From: Streptomyces sp. LaPpAH-108
GTDB taxonomy: Bacteria; Actinomycetota; Actinomycetes; Streptomycetales; Streptomycetaceae
Assembly: GCF_000373625.1 (NCBI RefSeq)
Contig: NZ_KB891988.1
Span: forward strand, 656,053-720,052
DNA length: 64,000 nucleotides
Direction: 5' to 3'
Every line of letters begins with the position of its first letter. Position 1 is the stretch's first letter. Below the pieces are notes generated by a model. That model was not told where the DNA came from, did no database searches, and saw nothing but the letters and a program-made list of their open reading frames with translations. The position numbers and the translations under genes were made by a program. Of the stretch, positions 6,852-14,854 are shown piece by piece.

Positions 6852-9002
6852 TCAAGAGCGGCACACGAGGACGCCCCCCAGGCAGGTGATCCGAAAAGAG
6901 CCGTGCCGCGCCAAGTGGTCGACGAGGATGGCGCGAGCCCTCTCGATGGTGTCCTGGAACGGGACGTCGTGCTGGTCCGCCCAGGCCTGGTAGGAGGACA
7001 TGTGCGCGATGACCGGCTCGGGATCGTGAACGGTGATGGTGCCGGGCAGCTCGATCGTCTCGATGCGACCGAACGCTTGCCCAAGGAAAACAGGTGCCTT
7101 CTCCAGGGAGAAGCGCGCGCTCAGAGAGATGCGCGCCGGACCCCGTTTCGTGCCGAGGACATCACCGGCGGCCCGCTGCCACAGGTCGTCCAGCTCGGAC
7201 TTGTCCCGGTCGCTGTTGGTCGAAGCGATGACGAGTCCATCGTCGACGACGACACGGGACAACTCCCGCACCGCCTGCGGGATGTCGGCGACGTGGTACA
7301 GCATGTGCATCGCCAGCGCAGCATCAACACTGTCCGCCGCCAGGGGCAACGCGGTCGCATCCGCCACGGCGACCGGGCCCGGAATACCGGAGACGATGCC
7401 GGGTGCGATATCGAGGCCCAGCAGCGCCAGGTCCGGCCTTTCCTCACGGAGCCGCCGGATGAACTTCCCGTTGCCACAACCGACATCGACCACCCGGCCA
7501 CGCACACCGCGCAGCTCCTCGGCCACGATGCCGGGCAGGTCGTAGCGAGGCGTCTGCCACCGGTAGAGAGACTGGCGGGCCGCGAGATCCCGGTCACTGC
7601 TGTAGGCACTCCGCGCGAGACGGTCCCGGTCGGTGACGGCGGCGGTGTGTGCGGCGGACTGGTCGGTCACGGCGGCAGCTCCGGTCAGGGGGGCGGTGGT
7701 CGAGGCCGCGAGGGCGGCCGTGTGCTGGAGTCGTTCCCGCAAGTGGGCGGCCTGCACCGTCCCAACGTACTGCGGGCCCTTCAGCTCGCGGCCCAGGTCC
7801 GTGATCCGGCGCACGATGCTCGCCGACATGCGCTCGGGGGCGGAGCCGAGGACGTACTCCAGCATCACCTCCGTGCCCTCCAGGTCACCCAGGAGCAGGT
7901 GGCCACGGGCCAGATCGAGATGAGCGGCGTACAGGTCGCCGACCGACTGGTCGTCCTCCTCGGCACAGCAGTAGAGCTGGATCGCGGCCTTGGCGCTGGT
8001 GATTGCGCGCTGAACCTGCTCCCGCCCGCCCATCGCCAGTTGAGTCGTCCCGGCGTACGTGAACTGTTTCGCGCCCGGAAAAGCGAAGACACCAGGCATC
8101 TCGTCGTGGCCGGACATGGCATCACGGTGCCGCTCGGCATCGGCCAGGGCCGCGCAGGCGCCCGCGCAATCGCCTTGGAGGGCGAGCGCCCTCGCCTCAA
8201 GACTGGCCAGCCGGGCTCCGATGCTGCCACCGGCCCGGTGGTGAAGGCCGGCCCGGGCCAGCCGGGCCGCCTGATCGTACCGGCCGTTCCAGTAGGCGAT
8301 CAGGGACTCGATCGCCCGCACCCACGCCACCATGCCCTCGTGCCCGGCCGCTTCTGCGCATGCCCGAGCGGTGCGCGCATGGGTGGCGGCGGAGTCGTAG
8401 GCTCCCATGTCGAGGCAGACGTGAGCCGACAGCCCACTCAATCTCGATGCCGCGACGTAGAGATCAGCAGTCTGGCGAGGACGTTGGCGTCCCCGCAGCA
8501 GCTCGTACACGCCGTCCCGCAGCTGCTTGATCTGCGAGTGCAGCTCCACCAGCGGATGGCTGACGTATGACCGGGCGAGCCACGCCACATCGGCTTCCAG
8601 TTGCTCGACGACGATCTCGTCGGCATTGCGCGCGGTGGCGAACCGCGCGAAGTCGGCGGACACTGCCGCATCGTCCGAGACGGCTCGGACGGTGAGCGAG
8701 TACGACCCTTGCCGAGAAGGCCGGTCCCGACGCTCCAAAGCCGCATCGGGCTCGCCCCTGCGGCTCTTGCTGACAGCGACAGCGCGGTCGAGCACCGTGA
8801 CGTCGATGGAGAACACCCGTGCCAGATACCTTCGGGTGTACGGAACAGGGATACGAGCCTCGCGCTCGTAACGCCCGATCTCCTTGCCGGTCTTGGAGGC
8901 GCTGCCCTCTACGGCGTTGTACTCGTCTGCCACCCGCTGCTGGGTCCAGCCACGTTCAGTGCGTAACTGGGCGAGCAGTACGCCAATTCCTGATTCGCGC
9001 AT
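6852..9002 (-). CDS. HTH-TPR-SAM-dependent methyltransferase fusion protein
   Basis: This is a 716-residue three-part protein. Residues about 5-65 form an XRE-type HTH (LLAQLRTERGWTQQRVADEY..IGRYERE). About 120-430 is an Ala/Leu-rich helical-repeat region of the type seen in streptomycete HTH-TPR regulators. About 500-716 is a class I methyltransferase with motif I VDVGCGNGK (505-513), an acidic residue ending the next strand (LLGLD) and ADATALPLAADSVDAALAM. The ATG at 9002 follows GGGGAGAGGGG. Further upstream the frame is only antisense to the neighbouring ATPase gene. The product could bind DNA and methylate a small molecule or macromolecule; the substrate is unknown. It is divergent from the ATPase gene across a 12-bp repeat array. 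Confidence 0.85.
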   Translation of the reverse strand: MRESGIGVLLAQLRTERGWTQQRVADEYNAVEGSASKTGKEIGRYEREARIPVPYTRRYLARVFSIDVTVLDRAVAVSKSRRGEPDAALERRDRPSRQGSYSLTVRAVSDDAAVSADFARFATARNADEIVVEQLEADVAWLARSYVSHPLVELHSQIKQLRDGVYELLRGRQRPRQTADLYVAASRLSGLSAHVCLDMGAYDSAATHARTARACAEAAGHEGMVAWVRAIESLIAYWNGRYDQAARLARAGLHHRAGGSIGARLASLEARALALQGDCAGACAALADAERHRDAMSGHDEMPGVFAFPGAKQFTYAGTTQLAMGGREQVQRAITSAKAAIQLYCCAEEDDQSVGDLYAAHLDLARGHLLLGDLEGTEVMLEYVLGSAPERMSASIVRRITDLGRELKGPQYVGTVQAAHLRERLQHTAALAASTTAPLTGAAAVTDQSAAHTAAVTDRDRLARSAYSSDRDLAARQSLYRWQTPRYDLPGIVAEELRGVRGRVVDVGCGNGKFIRRLREERPDLALLGLDIAPGIVSGIPGPVAVADATALPLAADSVDAALAMHMLYHVADIPQAVRELSRVVVDDGLVIASTNSDRDKSELDDLWQRAAGDVLGTKRGPARISLSARFSLEKAPVFLGQAFGRIETIELPGTITVHDPEPVIAHMSSYQAWADQHDVPFQDTIERARAILVDHLARHGSFRITCLGGVLVCRS

Positions 9003-9027
9003 CCCCTCTCCCCGGAGCCGCAGGTTG

Positions 9028-9071
9028 TGGCCCCCATAGTGGCCCCCGACATGGCCCCCGCGCTGGCTCCC
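9028..9071. repeat. four TGGCCCCC repeats at exact 12-bp spacing
   Basis: TGGCCCCC occurs at 9028, 9040 and 9052, and the variant TGGCTCCC at 9064, always 12 bp apart. The array fills most of the 76-bp gap between the divergent HTH-methyltransferase and ATPase genes. It ends 7 bp before the ATPase start. The position fits a cooperative binding site for the adjacent HTH protein, or a promoter-proximal slippage array. Confidence 0.7.
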
Positions 9072-9078
9072 GACCCAA

Positions 9079-9603
9079 ATGAGTCCAGCCGCTTTCCTGT
9101 TGACCATGGCAAGCAAACTCACCGACGAGGTCCTCGACGCCTCGCAGGATCTCCCTCCGACCACGGAACTGCACCGCACTGCGCGCTTCCCCCGCCGCCG
9201 GACCACGCCACGCAAGGCGCGCACCTTCGTCGTCGCCACGCTCACCGAATGGGGCGAGACCAGCCGACTCGACGACATGCGGTTGTGCGCCTCGGAACTC
9301 GTCACCAATGCCGTGCTCCACGGAACGCCTGCGGGGCGCCTCGTCCTCGTGCGCGTCGACTCCTTCGCCGACCATCTGGTCATCGAGGTCCATGACGCCG
9401 GCGACGAGGTCCCGGCACAACGCGCGCCCGAGGAGTCCGACGTCGACGGGCGGGGCCTGCTGATCGTGTCGAACACGGCTGACAGGTGGGGTGTGAAGGA
9501 GCGGAAGGGCCCTGGAAAGTGCGTGTGGGCCGAGTTCGACCGTGCGGGGAGCAGAGTTGCGCCCGAGTCCCGCGATAACGGATGCGAGATTGGCACGGCA
9601 TGA
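9079..9603 (+). CDS. ATP-binding protein of the anti-sigma-factor/histidine-kinase-like ATPase family
   Basis: This is a 174-residue single-domain GHKL ATPase. The N box is visible as DDMRLCASELVTNAVLHG, the G1 box as EVHDAGDEVP and the G2 box as DGRGLLIV. There is no phosphoacceptor His or dimerisation domain. Streptomycetes carry many such RsbW/SpoIIAB-like proteins, often beside XRE regulators, with presumed roles as anti-sigma factors or protein kinases. No ribosome site precedes the ATG at 9079, so the mRNA may be leaderless. An in-frame ATG at 9106 is the alternative (165 aa). Divergent from the HTH-methyltransferase gene, which is its likely functional partner. Confidence 0.85.
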   Translation: MSPAAFLLTMASKLTDEVLDASQDLPPTTELHRTARFPRRRTTPRKARTFVVATLTEWGETSRLDDMRLCASELVTNAVLHGTPAGRLVLVRVDSFADHLVIEVHDAGDEVPAQRAPEESDVDGRGLLIVSNTADRWGVKERKGPGKCVWAEFDRAGSRVAPESRDNGCEIGTA

Positions 9604-9913
9604 TCACGTACCCGGGCCCACGGCTGACCCCTTCACCAACCTGTCTCGGCAGCGGGATGAGCTGACGTGGCCGTTCTCGTCTCAGCCCCGTGGCCGACGG
9701 GTGCGTCGTGTGGTTGTTCCCCTCCAACCCCTCTGTGTCTTCTTCCCGAAGCGAAGCGGCGAGGATTCGGCAGACCTCGAGTCGTTGCTTCTGGTCACAG
9801 CCCTGTAAAAGACGCTCCAGACCACGGAGTACGGCAACGTCTCGTCCACATCGCACGATGGCACGCAGCGCTCCACAAAATCCCAGCCCGAGAACCAGCA
9901 CGACCAGGGTCAT
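9380..9913 (-). CDS. small membrane protein coupled to the 299-aa gene; 3' half uncertain
   Basis: The ATG at 9911-9913 overlaps the TGA of the upstream 299-aa gene as ATGA, the usual sign of translational coupling. The product begins MTLVVLVLGLGFCGALRAIV, a membrane helix, followed by a basic helix (RCGRDVAVLRGLERLLQGC) and an acidic segment (REEDTEGLEG). The frame stays open to 177 residues, but after about residue 65 it turns Arg/Pro-rich and becomes antisense to the ATPase gene, so the real protein may be shorter, with an undetected frameshift or unusual C-terminus. Codon 36 is TTA (9806-9808), the rare bldA-dependent leucine codon. Family not recognised. Confidence 0.45.
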   Translation of the reverse strand: MTLVVLVLGLGFCGALRAIVRCGRDVAVLRGLERLLQGCDQKQRLEVCRILAASLREEDTEGLEGNNHTTHPSATGLRRERPRQLIPLPRQVGEGVSRGPGYVIMPCQSRIRYRGTRAQLCSPHGRTRPTRTFQGPSAPSHPTCQPCSTRSAGPARRRRTPRARVVPGPRRRRHGPR

Positions 9914-10809
9914 GATTCGTAACGCTTCTGGATTGCCTCGGTGACCTTTGCGGCGTTGCTGCCGTACAGACATGAACTGTGGCGCCTGAGAATCACAGTT
10001 CCATCGCCGAAGCCGATGGAGTTCTGGGAGAACAGTTCGATGGCCTTCTCCGGGGGTAATCCTTCGGCGAAACCCTGTGCCAGCAGATTCGCGCACACTA
10101 CTTCTGCCGAGTCGCCGCAGCACCATTCGATCACGAGGTCACCCGGGTGGTGCACGTAGCAGTTCGCGAAACCGTGGGGCTCCGCAGCCCTGTTCACCAG
10201 TTCCGGGTGGCGAAGGATTCGACTCATCAGCGCATCGCGGACCTCAAGATCACCGATTCCCCTTGCATCCAGCCACTCGTCCGCTTCCTTCCGCTCATCG
10301 CTGGACATGCCTCGGGGGACTCGCTTCCAGAGAAGAACTTCGCCGTCACGGGCCGACGGAAGGCACATGGCGCCGTCGTCCATTCGCGTCACGGTCACCT
10401 GTGCAGAGGAGACCGCGTCGTGAAGCACCAGCCGCCTGCCGTCTCCGCGTACACGCAACCCTGGAACACCGCGTACACCGCCATAGTGGTGGTCGAACCG
10501 TGGGAGGAGTGCCCGGAGTACCGCATCAGCCATCTGAGGATCCAGGGCCAGGTGCAATCCCTGGTTACTTGAGTGGGCTTCTCGCACCCCGAGGAGAGCG
10601 CCGTTGAGTTGGCCATCTCTGAACCCGGCGGCGAGTACGTGAGCCATGTGCGCTTCAAGCCGACGCTGCTGGGGTTCGAGAGCGTCCGCGACCGGGGCAG
10701 CGGAGTAATAACTCACCTGCCGCGCGATTCTGTACGCTGTGGCGAGCTTGAGAGACGTCTGCCTGCGGATTTTCTTGGCAAGACGGTCGACATTCCCTGA
10801 CCTGGACAT
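9910..10809 (-). CDS. hypothetical 299-aa protein
   Basis: I do not recognise this family. The start ATG at 10809 has GGAAGGGG upstream at good spacing. The N-terminus (RLAKKIRRQTSLKLATAYRIARQV) is a basic helical segment that recalls short N-terminal motifs in proteins of streptomycete integrative elements; this is only a resemblance. The centre has mixed alpha/beta character (LRVRGDGRRLVLHDAVSSAQVTVTRMD), and the C-terminus has Cys pairs (NCYVHH, WCCGD). There are no membrane segments. It is coupled by a 4-base overlap to the small membrane protein downstream. Third-position GC is visibly lower than in the core genes, which suggests acquired DNA. Confidence 0.7.
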   Translation of the reverse strand: MSRSGNVDRLAKKIRRQTSLKLATAYRIARQVSYYSAAPVADALEPQQRRLEAHMAHVLAAGFRDGQLNGALLGVREAHSSNQGLHLALDPQMADAVLRALLPRFDHHYGGVRGVPGLRVRGDGRRLVLHDAVSSAQVTVTRMDDGAMCLPSARDGEVLLWKRVPRGMSSDERKEADEWLDARGIGDLEVRDALMSRILRHPELVNRAAEPHGFANCYVHHPGDLVIEWCCGDSAEVVCANLLAQGFAEGLPPEKAIELFSQNSIGFGDGTVILRRHSSCLYGSNAAKVTEAIQKRYES

Positions 10810-11116
10810 ACGCAGCCCCTTCCGTTTGCCGCCCGGCAACGGCAGGAGAGAGCGATCGCGTGTCCTGGAATGGTGCAACTACTTCAACTACGGGTCACTC
10901 TCAAGAGCCCACTGCTCGCCCCGGTGCCGGACCGGTTGAGGCGAGACGCACTGCCGTATCAGCGCCCCACCACGATACTCAACGCCGTACGTTCCGTCAG
11001 GAGAACCTTCACGCAGTGCCAATCACACGTGGTAGACGTGATGGCCTCTCTCGGCCACCTCGGCGGACTGACGGCGCTGCTGCTCGCTGGCGGTTCGATA
11101 TTCGGGCGACGCCCGC
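10810..11116. other. intergenic stretch with no convincing gene
   Basis: An open frame on the plus strand starts at GTG 10860 behind a fair ribosome site (GGAGAGAG), and another at ATG 10870, but they overlap in different frames. Neither shows strong third-position GC preference or a recognisable motif. Together with the 58-codon frame that follows at 11117 in a third frame, this looks like a decayed gene. No promoter is assigned. Confidence 0.4.
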
Positions 11117-11293
11117 ATGGTGTGGATCTCAGGCCGGAGTGAGGGCCGGAAGCTGCACGTCCTGAGGGACATCACCCAGCACTGCCATGCGCTGTTCTTC
11201 GACAGCCCCCTGTATCTCCCCCAGCGGGCTCAGTCTTGGCAGGAGCTGGAACGGCTGCTGGACGAGCTTGAGACGCCTGAAGCTCAGAGATGA
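11117..11293 (+). CDS. 58-aa ORF, probably the surviving 3' end of a decayed gene
   Basis: The frame reads MVWISGRSEGRKLHVLRD, then a Leu-rich ending RLLDELETPEAQR. About 80% of its codons end in G or C, unlike the surrounding frames, which argues for past or present coding. The frame is blocked by TGA at 11069, and no ribosome site precedes ATG 11117, so it may be a remnant whose N-terminal part lies in a shifted frame upstream. It converges on glnA. Function unknown. Confidence 0.35.
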   Translation: MVWISGRSEGRKLHVLRDITQHCHALFFDSPLYLPQRAQSWQELERLLDELETPEAQR

Positions 11294-11318
11294 AGTGAGG
11301 GCGCGCGCCCTCAAAAGA

Positions 11319-11359
11319 CCGTCGGCCGGCCCTCCCGTGCGGGGAGAGCCGGCCGACGG
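11319..11359. terminator. bidirectional hairpin downstream of glnA
   Basis: CCGTCGGCCGGC at 11319-11330 pairs with GCCGGCCGACGG ending at 11359, and the inner CCCTCCCG/GGGGAG extends the stem. It lies 50 bp beyond the glnA stop on the minus strand, and the plus-strand remnant ends 26 bp before it. Confidence 0.8.
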
Positions 11360-11409
11360 CCCACAGATGGCTCAGGGGAGCGGTTACCCGCTCTGGCCTG
11401 GGGCCGACA

Positions 11410-12819
11410 TCACACGTCGTAGTAAAGCTCGAACTCGTGCGGGTGAGGCCGCAGCGCCAGCGGAGCGATCTCGTTCGTGCGCTTGTAGTCGATCCACGTC
11501 TCGATGAGGTCCGGGGTGAAGACGTCGCCCTGGAGGAGGAAGTCGTGGTCGGCTTCGAGGCGGTCGAGGACGGCGCCGAGGGAGGTGGGGACCTGGGCGA
11601 CGCCCGCGTGCTCCTCGGGGGCCAGCTCGTAGAGGTCCTTGTCGATCGGCTCGGCGGGCTCGATCTTGTTCTTGATGCCGTCCAGGCCCGCGAGGAGCAG
11701 GGCGGAGAAGGCGAGGTACGGGTTGCCGGAGGAGTCGGGCGCGCGGAACTCGACGCGCTTGGCCTTCGGGTTGGAGCCCGTGATCGGGATACGCATCGCC
11801 GCGGAGCGGTTGCGCTGCGAGTACACCAGGTTGATCGGCGCCTCGAAGCCCGGCACCAGGCGGTGGTACGAGTTCACCGTCGGGTTGGTGAAGGCCAGCA
11901 GCGACGGGGCGTGCTTGAGGATGCCGCCGATGTAGTAGCGGGCGGTGTCCGACAGGCCCGCGTACCCGGCCTCGTCGTAGAAGAGCGGGTCGCCGCCGGA
12001 CCACAGGGACTGGTGGACGTGCATGCCCGAGCCGTTGTCACCGAAGATCGGCTTCGGCATGAAGGTCGCGGTCTTGCCGTTGCGCCAGGCGACGTTCTTC
12101 ACGATGTACTTGAAGAGCTGGAGGTCGTCGGCCGCGGCGAGCAGCGTGTTGAACTTGTAGTTGATCTCCGCCTGGCCCGCCGTGCCCACCTCGTGGTGCT
12201 GGCGCTCGACCTTGAGGCCCGCCTTGTCCAGCTCCAGGGAGATCTCCGCGCGCAGGTCGGCGAAGTGGTCCACCGGGGCCACCGGGAAGTAGCCGCCCTT
12301 GTAGCGGACCTTGTAGCCGCGGTTGTTCTCGACCGCGCCGGTGTTCCAGGCGCCGGCCTCGGAGTCGATGTGGTAGAACGCCTCGTTCGCGCTGGTGGCG
12401 AAGCGCACCGAGTCGAAGACGTAGAACTCCGCCTCGGGGCCGAAGTACGCGGTGTCCGCGATGCCGGTGGAGGCGAGATACGCCTCGGCCTTCTTCGCCA
12501 CGTTGCGCGGGTCACGGGAGTACTGCTCGCCCGTGATCGGGTCGTGGATGAAGAAGTTGATGTTCAGCGTCTTGTCGCGGCGGAACGGGTCCACGCGGGC
12601 CGTCGACAGGTCGGCGCGCAGCGCCATGTCGGACTCGTGGATGGCCTGGAAGCCGCGGATCGACGAGCCGTCGAAGGCCAGCTCCTCGTCCGGGTCGAAC
12701 GCCTCGACGGGCACCGTGAAGTGCTGCATGACGCCCGGCAGGTCGCAGAAACGTACGTCTACGAACTTGACGTCCTCGTCCGCGATGAACTTCTTGGCCT
12801 CGTCGGCGTTCTGGAACAT
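11410..12819 (-). CDS. glnA: type I glutamine synthetase
   Basis: A 469-residue glutamine synthetase: glutamate + ammonia + ATP to glutamine. The beta-grasp domain ([14 protein letters not shown]) is followed by the catalytic barrel with EAEFYVFD, the [13 protein letters not shown] loop and [20 protein letters not shown]. Tyr397 lies in [11 protein letters not shown], the adenylylation site, so activity is expected to be controlled by the GlnE adenylyltransferase. The C-terminus [11 protein letters not shown] is typical. The ATG at 12819 follows AGGAGGAG, making the product the standard 469 residues rather than the longer open frame. A GlnR box and a -10 element lie upstream, so transcription should respond to nitrogen. 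Confidence 0.97.
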   Translation of the reverse strand: MFQNADEAKKFIADEDVKFVDVRFCDLPGVMQHFTVPVEAFDPDEELAFDGSSIRGFQAIHESDMALRADLSTARVDPFRRDKTLNINFFIHDPITGEQYSRDPRNVAKKAEAYLASTGIADTAYFGPEAEFYVFDSVRFATSANEAFYHIDSEAGAWNTGAVENNRGYKVRYKGGYFPVAPVDHFADLRAEISLELDKAGLKVERQHHEVGTAGQAEINYKFNTLLAAADDLQLFKYIVKNVAWRNGKTATFMPKPIFGDNGSGMHVHQSLWSGGDPLFYDEAGYAGLSDTARYYIGGILKHAPSLLAFTNPTVNSYHRLVPGFEAPINLVYSQRNRSAAMRIPITGSNPKAKRVEFRAPDSSGNPYLAFSALLLAGLDGIKNKIEPAEPIDKDLYELAPEEHAGVAQVPTSLGAVLDRLEADHDFLLQGDVFTPDLIETWIDYKRTNEIAPLALRPHPHEFELYYDV

Positions 12820-12901
12820 CCAGCTCCTCCTACTCCCGGCCGTCCGGTCGGGGTGGCAGATCGGGTTCGTGCGGCCAGTGCGGTGGCACACGCTGGTTCC
12901 G

Positions 12902-12907
12902 ACACTA
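12902..12907 (-). promoter_or_regulatory. glnA promoter -10 element TAGTGT
   Basis: On the minus strand TAGTGT fits the streptomycete -10 pattern TAnnnT. It lies 11 bp downstream of the GlnR box and implies a leader of about 75 bases before the glnA ATG. Confidence 0.55.
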
Positions 12908-12917
12908 GGGACGCGCG

Positions 12918-12955
12918 GTTTCTCGGGCGTGACTCGTTTGTTTCGCAGAAGTTAA
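12918..12955 (-). promoter_or_regulatory. GlnR box upstream of glnA
   Basis: Reading the minus strand, TTAAC, 6 bases, GAAAC, 6 bases, GTCAC, 6 bases, GAAAC. This matches the GlnR operator pattern (gTnAC-n6-GaAAC, repeated twice) at every half-site except the first base of the first. Position just upstream of the -10 element fits the known use of this operator in nitrogen control of glnA. Confidence 0.85.
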
Positions 12956-13030
12956 CCGGCCGCCCCTCCACCGTAGCCCCGGAACCCCCCTCCGCGCGGT
13001 GATCAAAACCCGGCACAGTACCGTGGACGG

Positions 13031-13498
13031 GTGGACAACAGGCAGGCAATGGGATCGTGGCTCTCCGGGCCCCGCGCGGCCATGGAAGAGGCGGGCGCGG
13101 ACTTCGGGTACCGGGGCGAGCAGCTCGGGCTCCCGGAGGACGGTCCGAACTCCGTCGCCCGGCCCGGCAGGCGGCTCGGCGCGCTCGCCGTGGACTGGGG
13201 ACTGTGCGTCTTGATCGCATACGGCCTGATCACCCACGGCAACACCCCCGCCACCAGCAACTGGGCGCTGCTCGTCTTCTTCGCGATGAGCGCGCTCCTG
13301 GTCGGCACCCTCGGCTTCACCCCGGGCAAGCGGCTCTTCGGGCTGCGCGTGGTGTCCCTGGAGACCGGCGTGGTCAACCCGCTGCGCGCCCTGCTCCGTA
13401 CCGTCCTGCTCTGCCTCGCCGTCCCCGCCCTGGTCTGGGACCGCGACGGCCGCGGTCTGCACGACCGCCTCGCGAAGACCGTCGAGGTCCGCATCTAG
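13031..13498 (+). CDS. RDD-family membrane protein
   Basis: A 155-residue protein. The N-terminal about 45 residues are soluble. RPGRRLGALAVDWGL carries the Arg and Asp of the RDD motif, and the final part (GRGLHDRLAKTVEV) carries the second Asp. Two to three hydrophobic helices lie between about residues 50 and 140, with FTPGKRLFGLRVV between them as is usual in the family. RDD proteins are often proposed transporters or small-membrane partners without a defined substrate. The start is GTG at 13031, divergent from glnA. A long terminator follows the stop. Confidence 0.85.
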   Translation: MDNRQAMGSWLSGPRAAMEEAGADFGYRGEQLGLPEDGPNSVARPGRRLGALAVDWGLCVLIAYGLITHGNTPATSNWALLVFFAMSALLVGTLGFTPGKRLFGLRVVSLETGVVNPLRALLRTVLLCLAVPALVWDRDGRGLHDRLAKTVEVRI

Positions 13499-13510
13499 TC
13501 CAGAAGCGGA

Positions 13511-13565
13511 TACGAGAGTGGGGCCCGGCCGGGAGGACTTCCTCCGGCCGGGCCCCACTCTCGTA
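13511..13565. terminator. long bidirectional hairpin terminator
   Basis: TACGAGAGTGGGG at the left end is complementary to CCCCACTCTCGTA at the right, with inner GC-rich arms around GGACTTCC. It sits between the converging RDD and DUF4191 genes. Confidence 0.88.
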
Positions 13566-13582
13566 CGACTACGAAAACCCCG

Positions 13583-14290
13583 TCAGCGGGACTTCGGGCC
13601 GCCGCCGCCCTTCGGCAGGCGCATCCCCTTGGGCATAGGCCCCTTCGGAAGCGGCATGTTGCTCATCAGGTCGCCGAGCGCGCGCAGCCGGTCGTTGGTG
13701 GCGGTCACCTGCGGGCCGGTCAGGACGCGCGGGTACTTCAGCATCGTCGTACGCAGCTTCTTGAGGTCGACCTGACCCTCGCCGGTGCCGACGATCACGT
13801 CGTGCACGGGCACGTCCGCGACGATGCGGTTCATCTTCTTCTTCTCGGCCGCGAGCAGGCTCTTCACCCGGTTCGGGTTGCCCTCCGCGACGAGCACGAT
13901 GCCGGCCTTGCCGACCGCGCGGTGCACGACGTCCTGGCTGCGGTTCATCGCGACGGCGGGGGTGGTGGTCCAGCCCCGGCCGACGTTGTCCAGCACCGCC
14001 GCGGCGGCGCCCGGCTTGCCCTCCATCTGCCCGAAGGCGGCCCGCTCGGCCCGGCGGCCGAACACGACGGCAGCGGACAGCAGGCCGATCAGCAGGCCCG
14101 CGAAGCCGAAGTAGAACGGATGCCCGACCAGGAAGCCGATCACGAGGAGGACACCGAAGATACCGAGTGCGACGGCAGCCAGTACCAGGCCGATCGTCTT
14201 GTCGGCCTTCTGGGTCATCTTGTACGTGAGAGCGATCTGCTTGAGTCGCCCTGCGTTCGCGGCGTCCGCCGCGGTTTCCTTCCTCGCCAT
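13583..14290 (-). CDS. DUF4191 membrane protein
   Basis: A 235-residue protein starting MARKETAADAANAGRLKQIA. Two adjacent transmembrane helices (about 35-57 and 60-80) are followed by a cytosolic domain with MEGKPGAAAAVLDNVGRGW, the WTTTPAVAMNRSQD stretch and a Lys/Gly-rich, Met/Pro tail (PKGPMPKGMRLPKGG). It belongs to the actinobacterial DUF4191 family found beside lipA/glnA (Rv2219-like). The role is unknown. The ATG at 14290 matches family starts; upstream codons give an Arg/Pro-rich extension unlikely to be translated. Confidence 0.85.
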   Translation of the reverse strand: MARKETAADAANAGRLKQIALTYKMTQKADKTIGLVLAAVALGIFGVLLVIGFLVGHPFYFGFAGLLIGLLSAAVVFGRRAERAAFGQMEGKPGAAAAVLDNVGRGWTTTPAVAMNRSQDVVHRAVGKAGIVLVAEGNPNRVKSLLAAEKKKMNRIVADVPVHDVIVGTGEGQVDLKKLRTTMLKYPRVLTGPQVTATNDRLRALGDLMSNMPLPKGPMPKGMRLPKGGGGPKSR

Positions 14291-14365
14291 GCCACGAAGT
14301 CTACGTGGCCGCCGGGGCACTCTCGACGGCGGTGTCGGGAGGGTCACACCGGGGTCGGGAAGGGG

Positions 14366-14563
14366 TCAGAGACGGGCGGCGGCGCGGTCGAGAACCTGCT
14401 GGGCCTCGACGCGGTCCTTGGCCCGGCGGCGGTCCTCCAGGACCGACGTCCAGGCGTTGCGGCGGGCGGTGCGCTGACCGCCGTTCAGCAGCAGGGACTC
14501 GACGGCGCGTAGGGCGCCGCTGAGGGTGGGGATGGCGTTGGCGCGGACGGGTGCGGCCTGCAT
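14366..14563 (-). CDS. small conserved hypothetical protein, 65 aa
   Basis: The product begins MQAAPVRANAIPTLSGALRAVE and is rich in Arg and Ala, with a helical C-terminal half (LEDRRRAKDRVEAQQVLDRAAARL). It has GAGGGGGG upstream of the ATG. It lies between the DUF4191 gene and lipA on the same strand. I do not know a function; a positively charged helical protein of this size could bind nucleic acid or a partner protein. Confidence 0.6.
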   Translation of the reverse strand: MQAAPVRANAIPTLSGALRAVESLLLNGGQRTARRNAWTSVLEDRRRAKDRVEAQQVLDRAAARL

Positions 14564-14854
14564 GATCGAGGTCCCCCCTCGGAGCGGGTGGAGTACGGGG
14601 CGTGATTCCAGGGTCACTGATTGGTGTTACCAGGGCGTGACCGACCGGTCAAACGCCAGTGAAGCCCTGGTGCGGACCCCGGGTACGACGGCGCGGCCCC
14701 GGCGGGTGCCCTCATCAGCGAGGACGGCCGGGACCGCGTCGACTCGGCCATTACTGGCCAGTAGGAACTTGTGCGTGAATTCACACGGCTTGCTCACACC
14801 GCTCGGGCGCCGCAGGCGCGCGTCCCGGGCGCGCGACCGGATGCGCCGGGTGCG

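Noticed and set aside
10860..11165. 101-codon plus-strand ORF with a fair ribosome site
   Set aside because: It has no third-position GC preference, competes with two other frames and matches no recognised motif. Kept only as part of the decayed-gene note.
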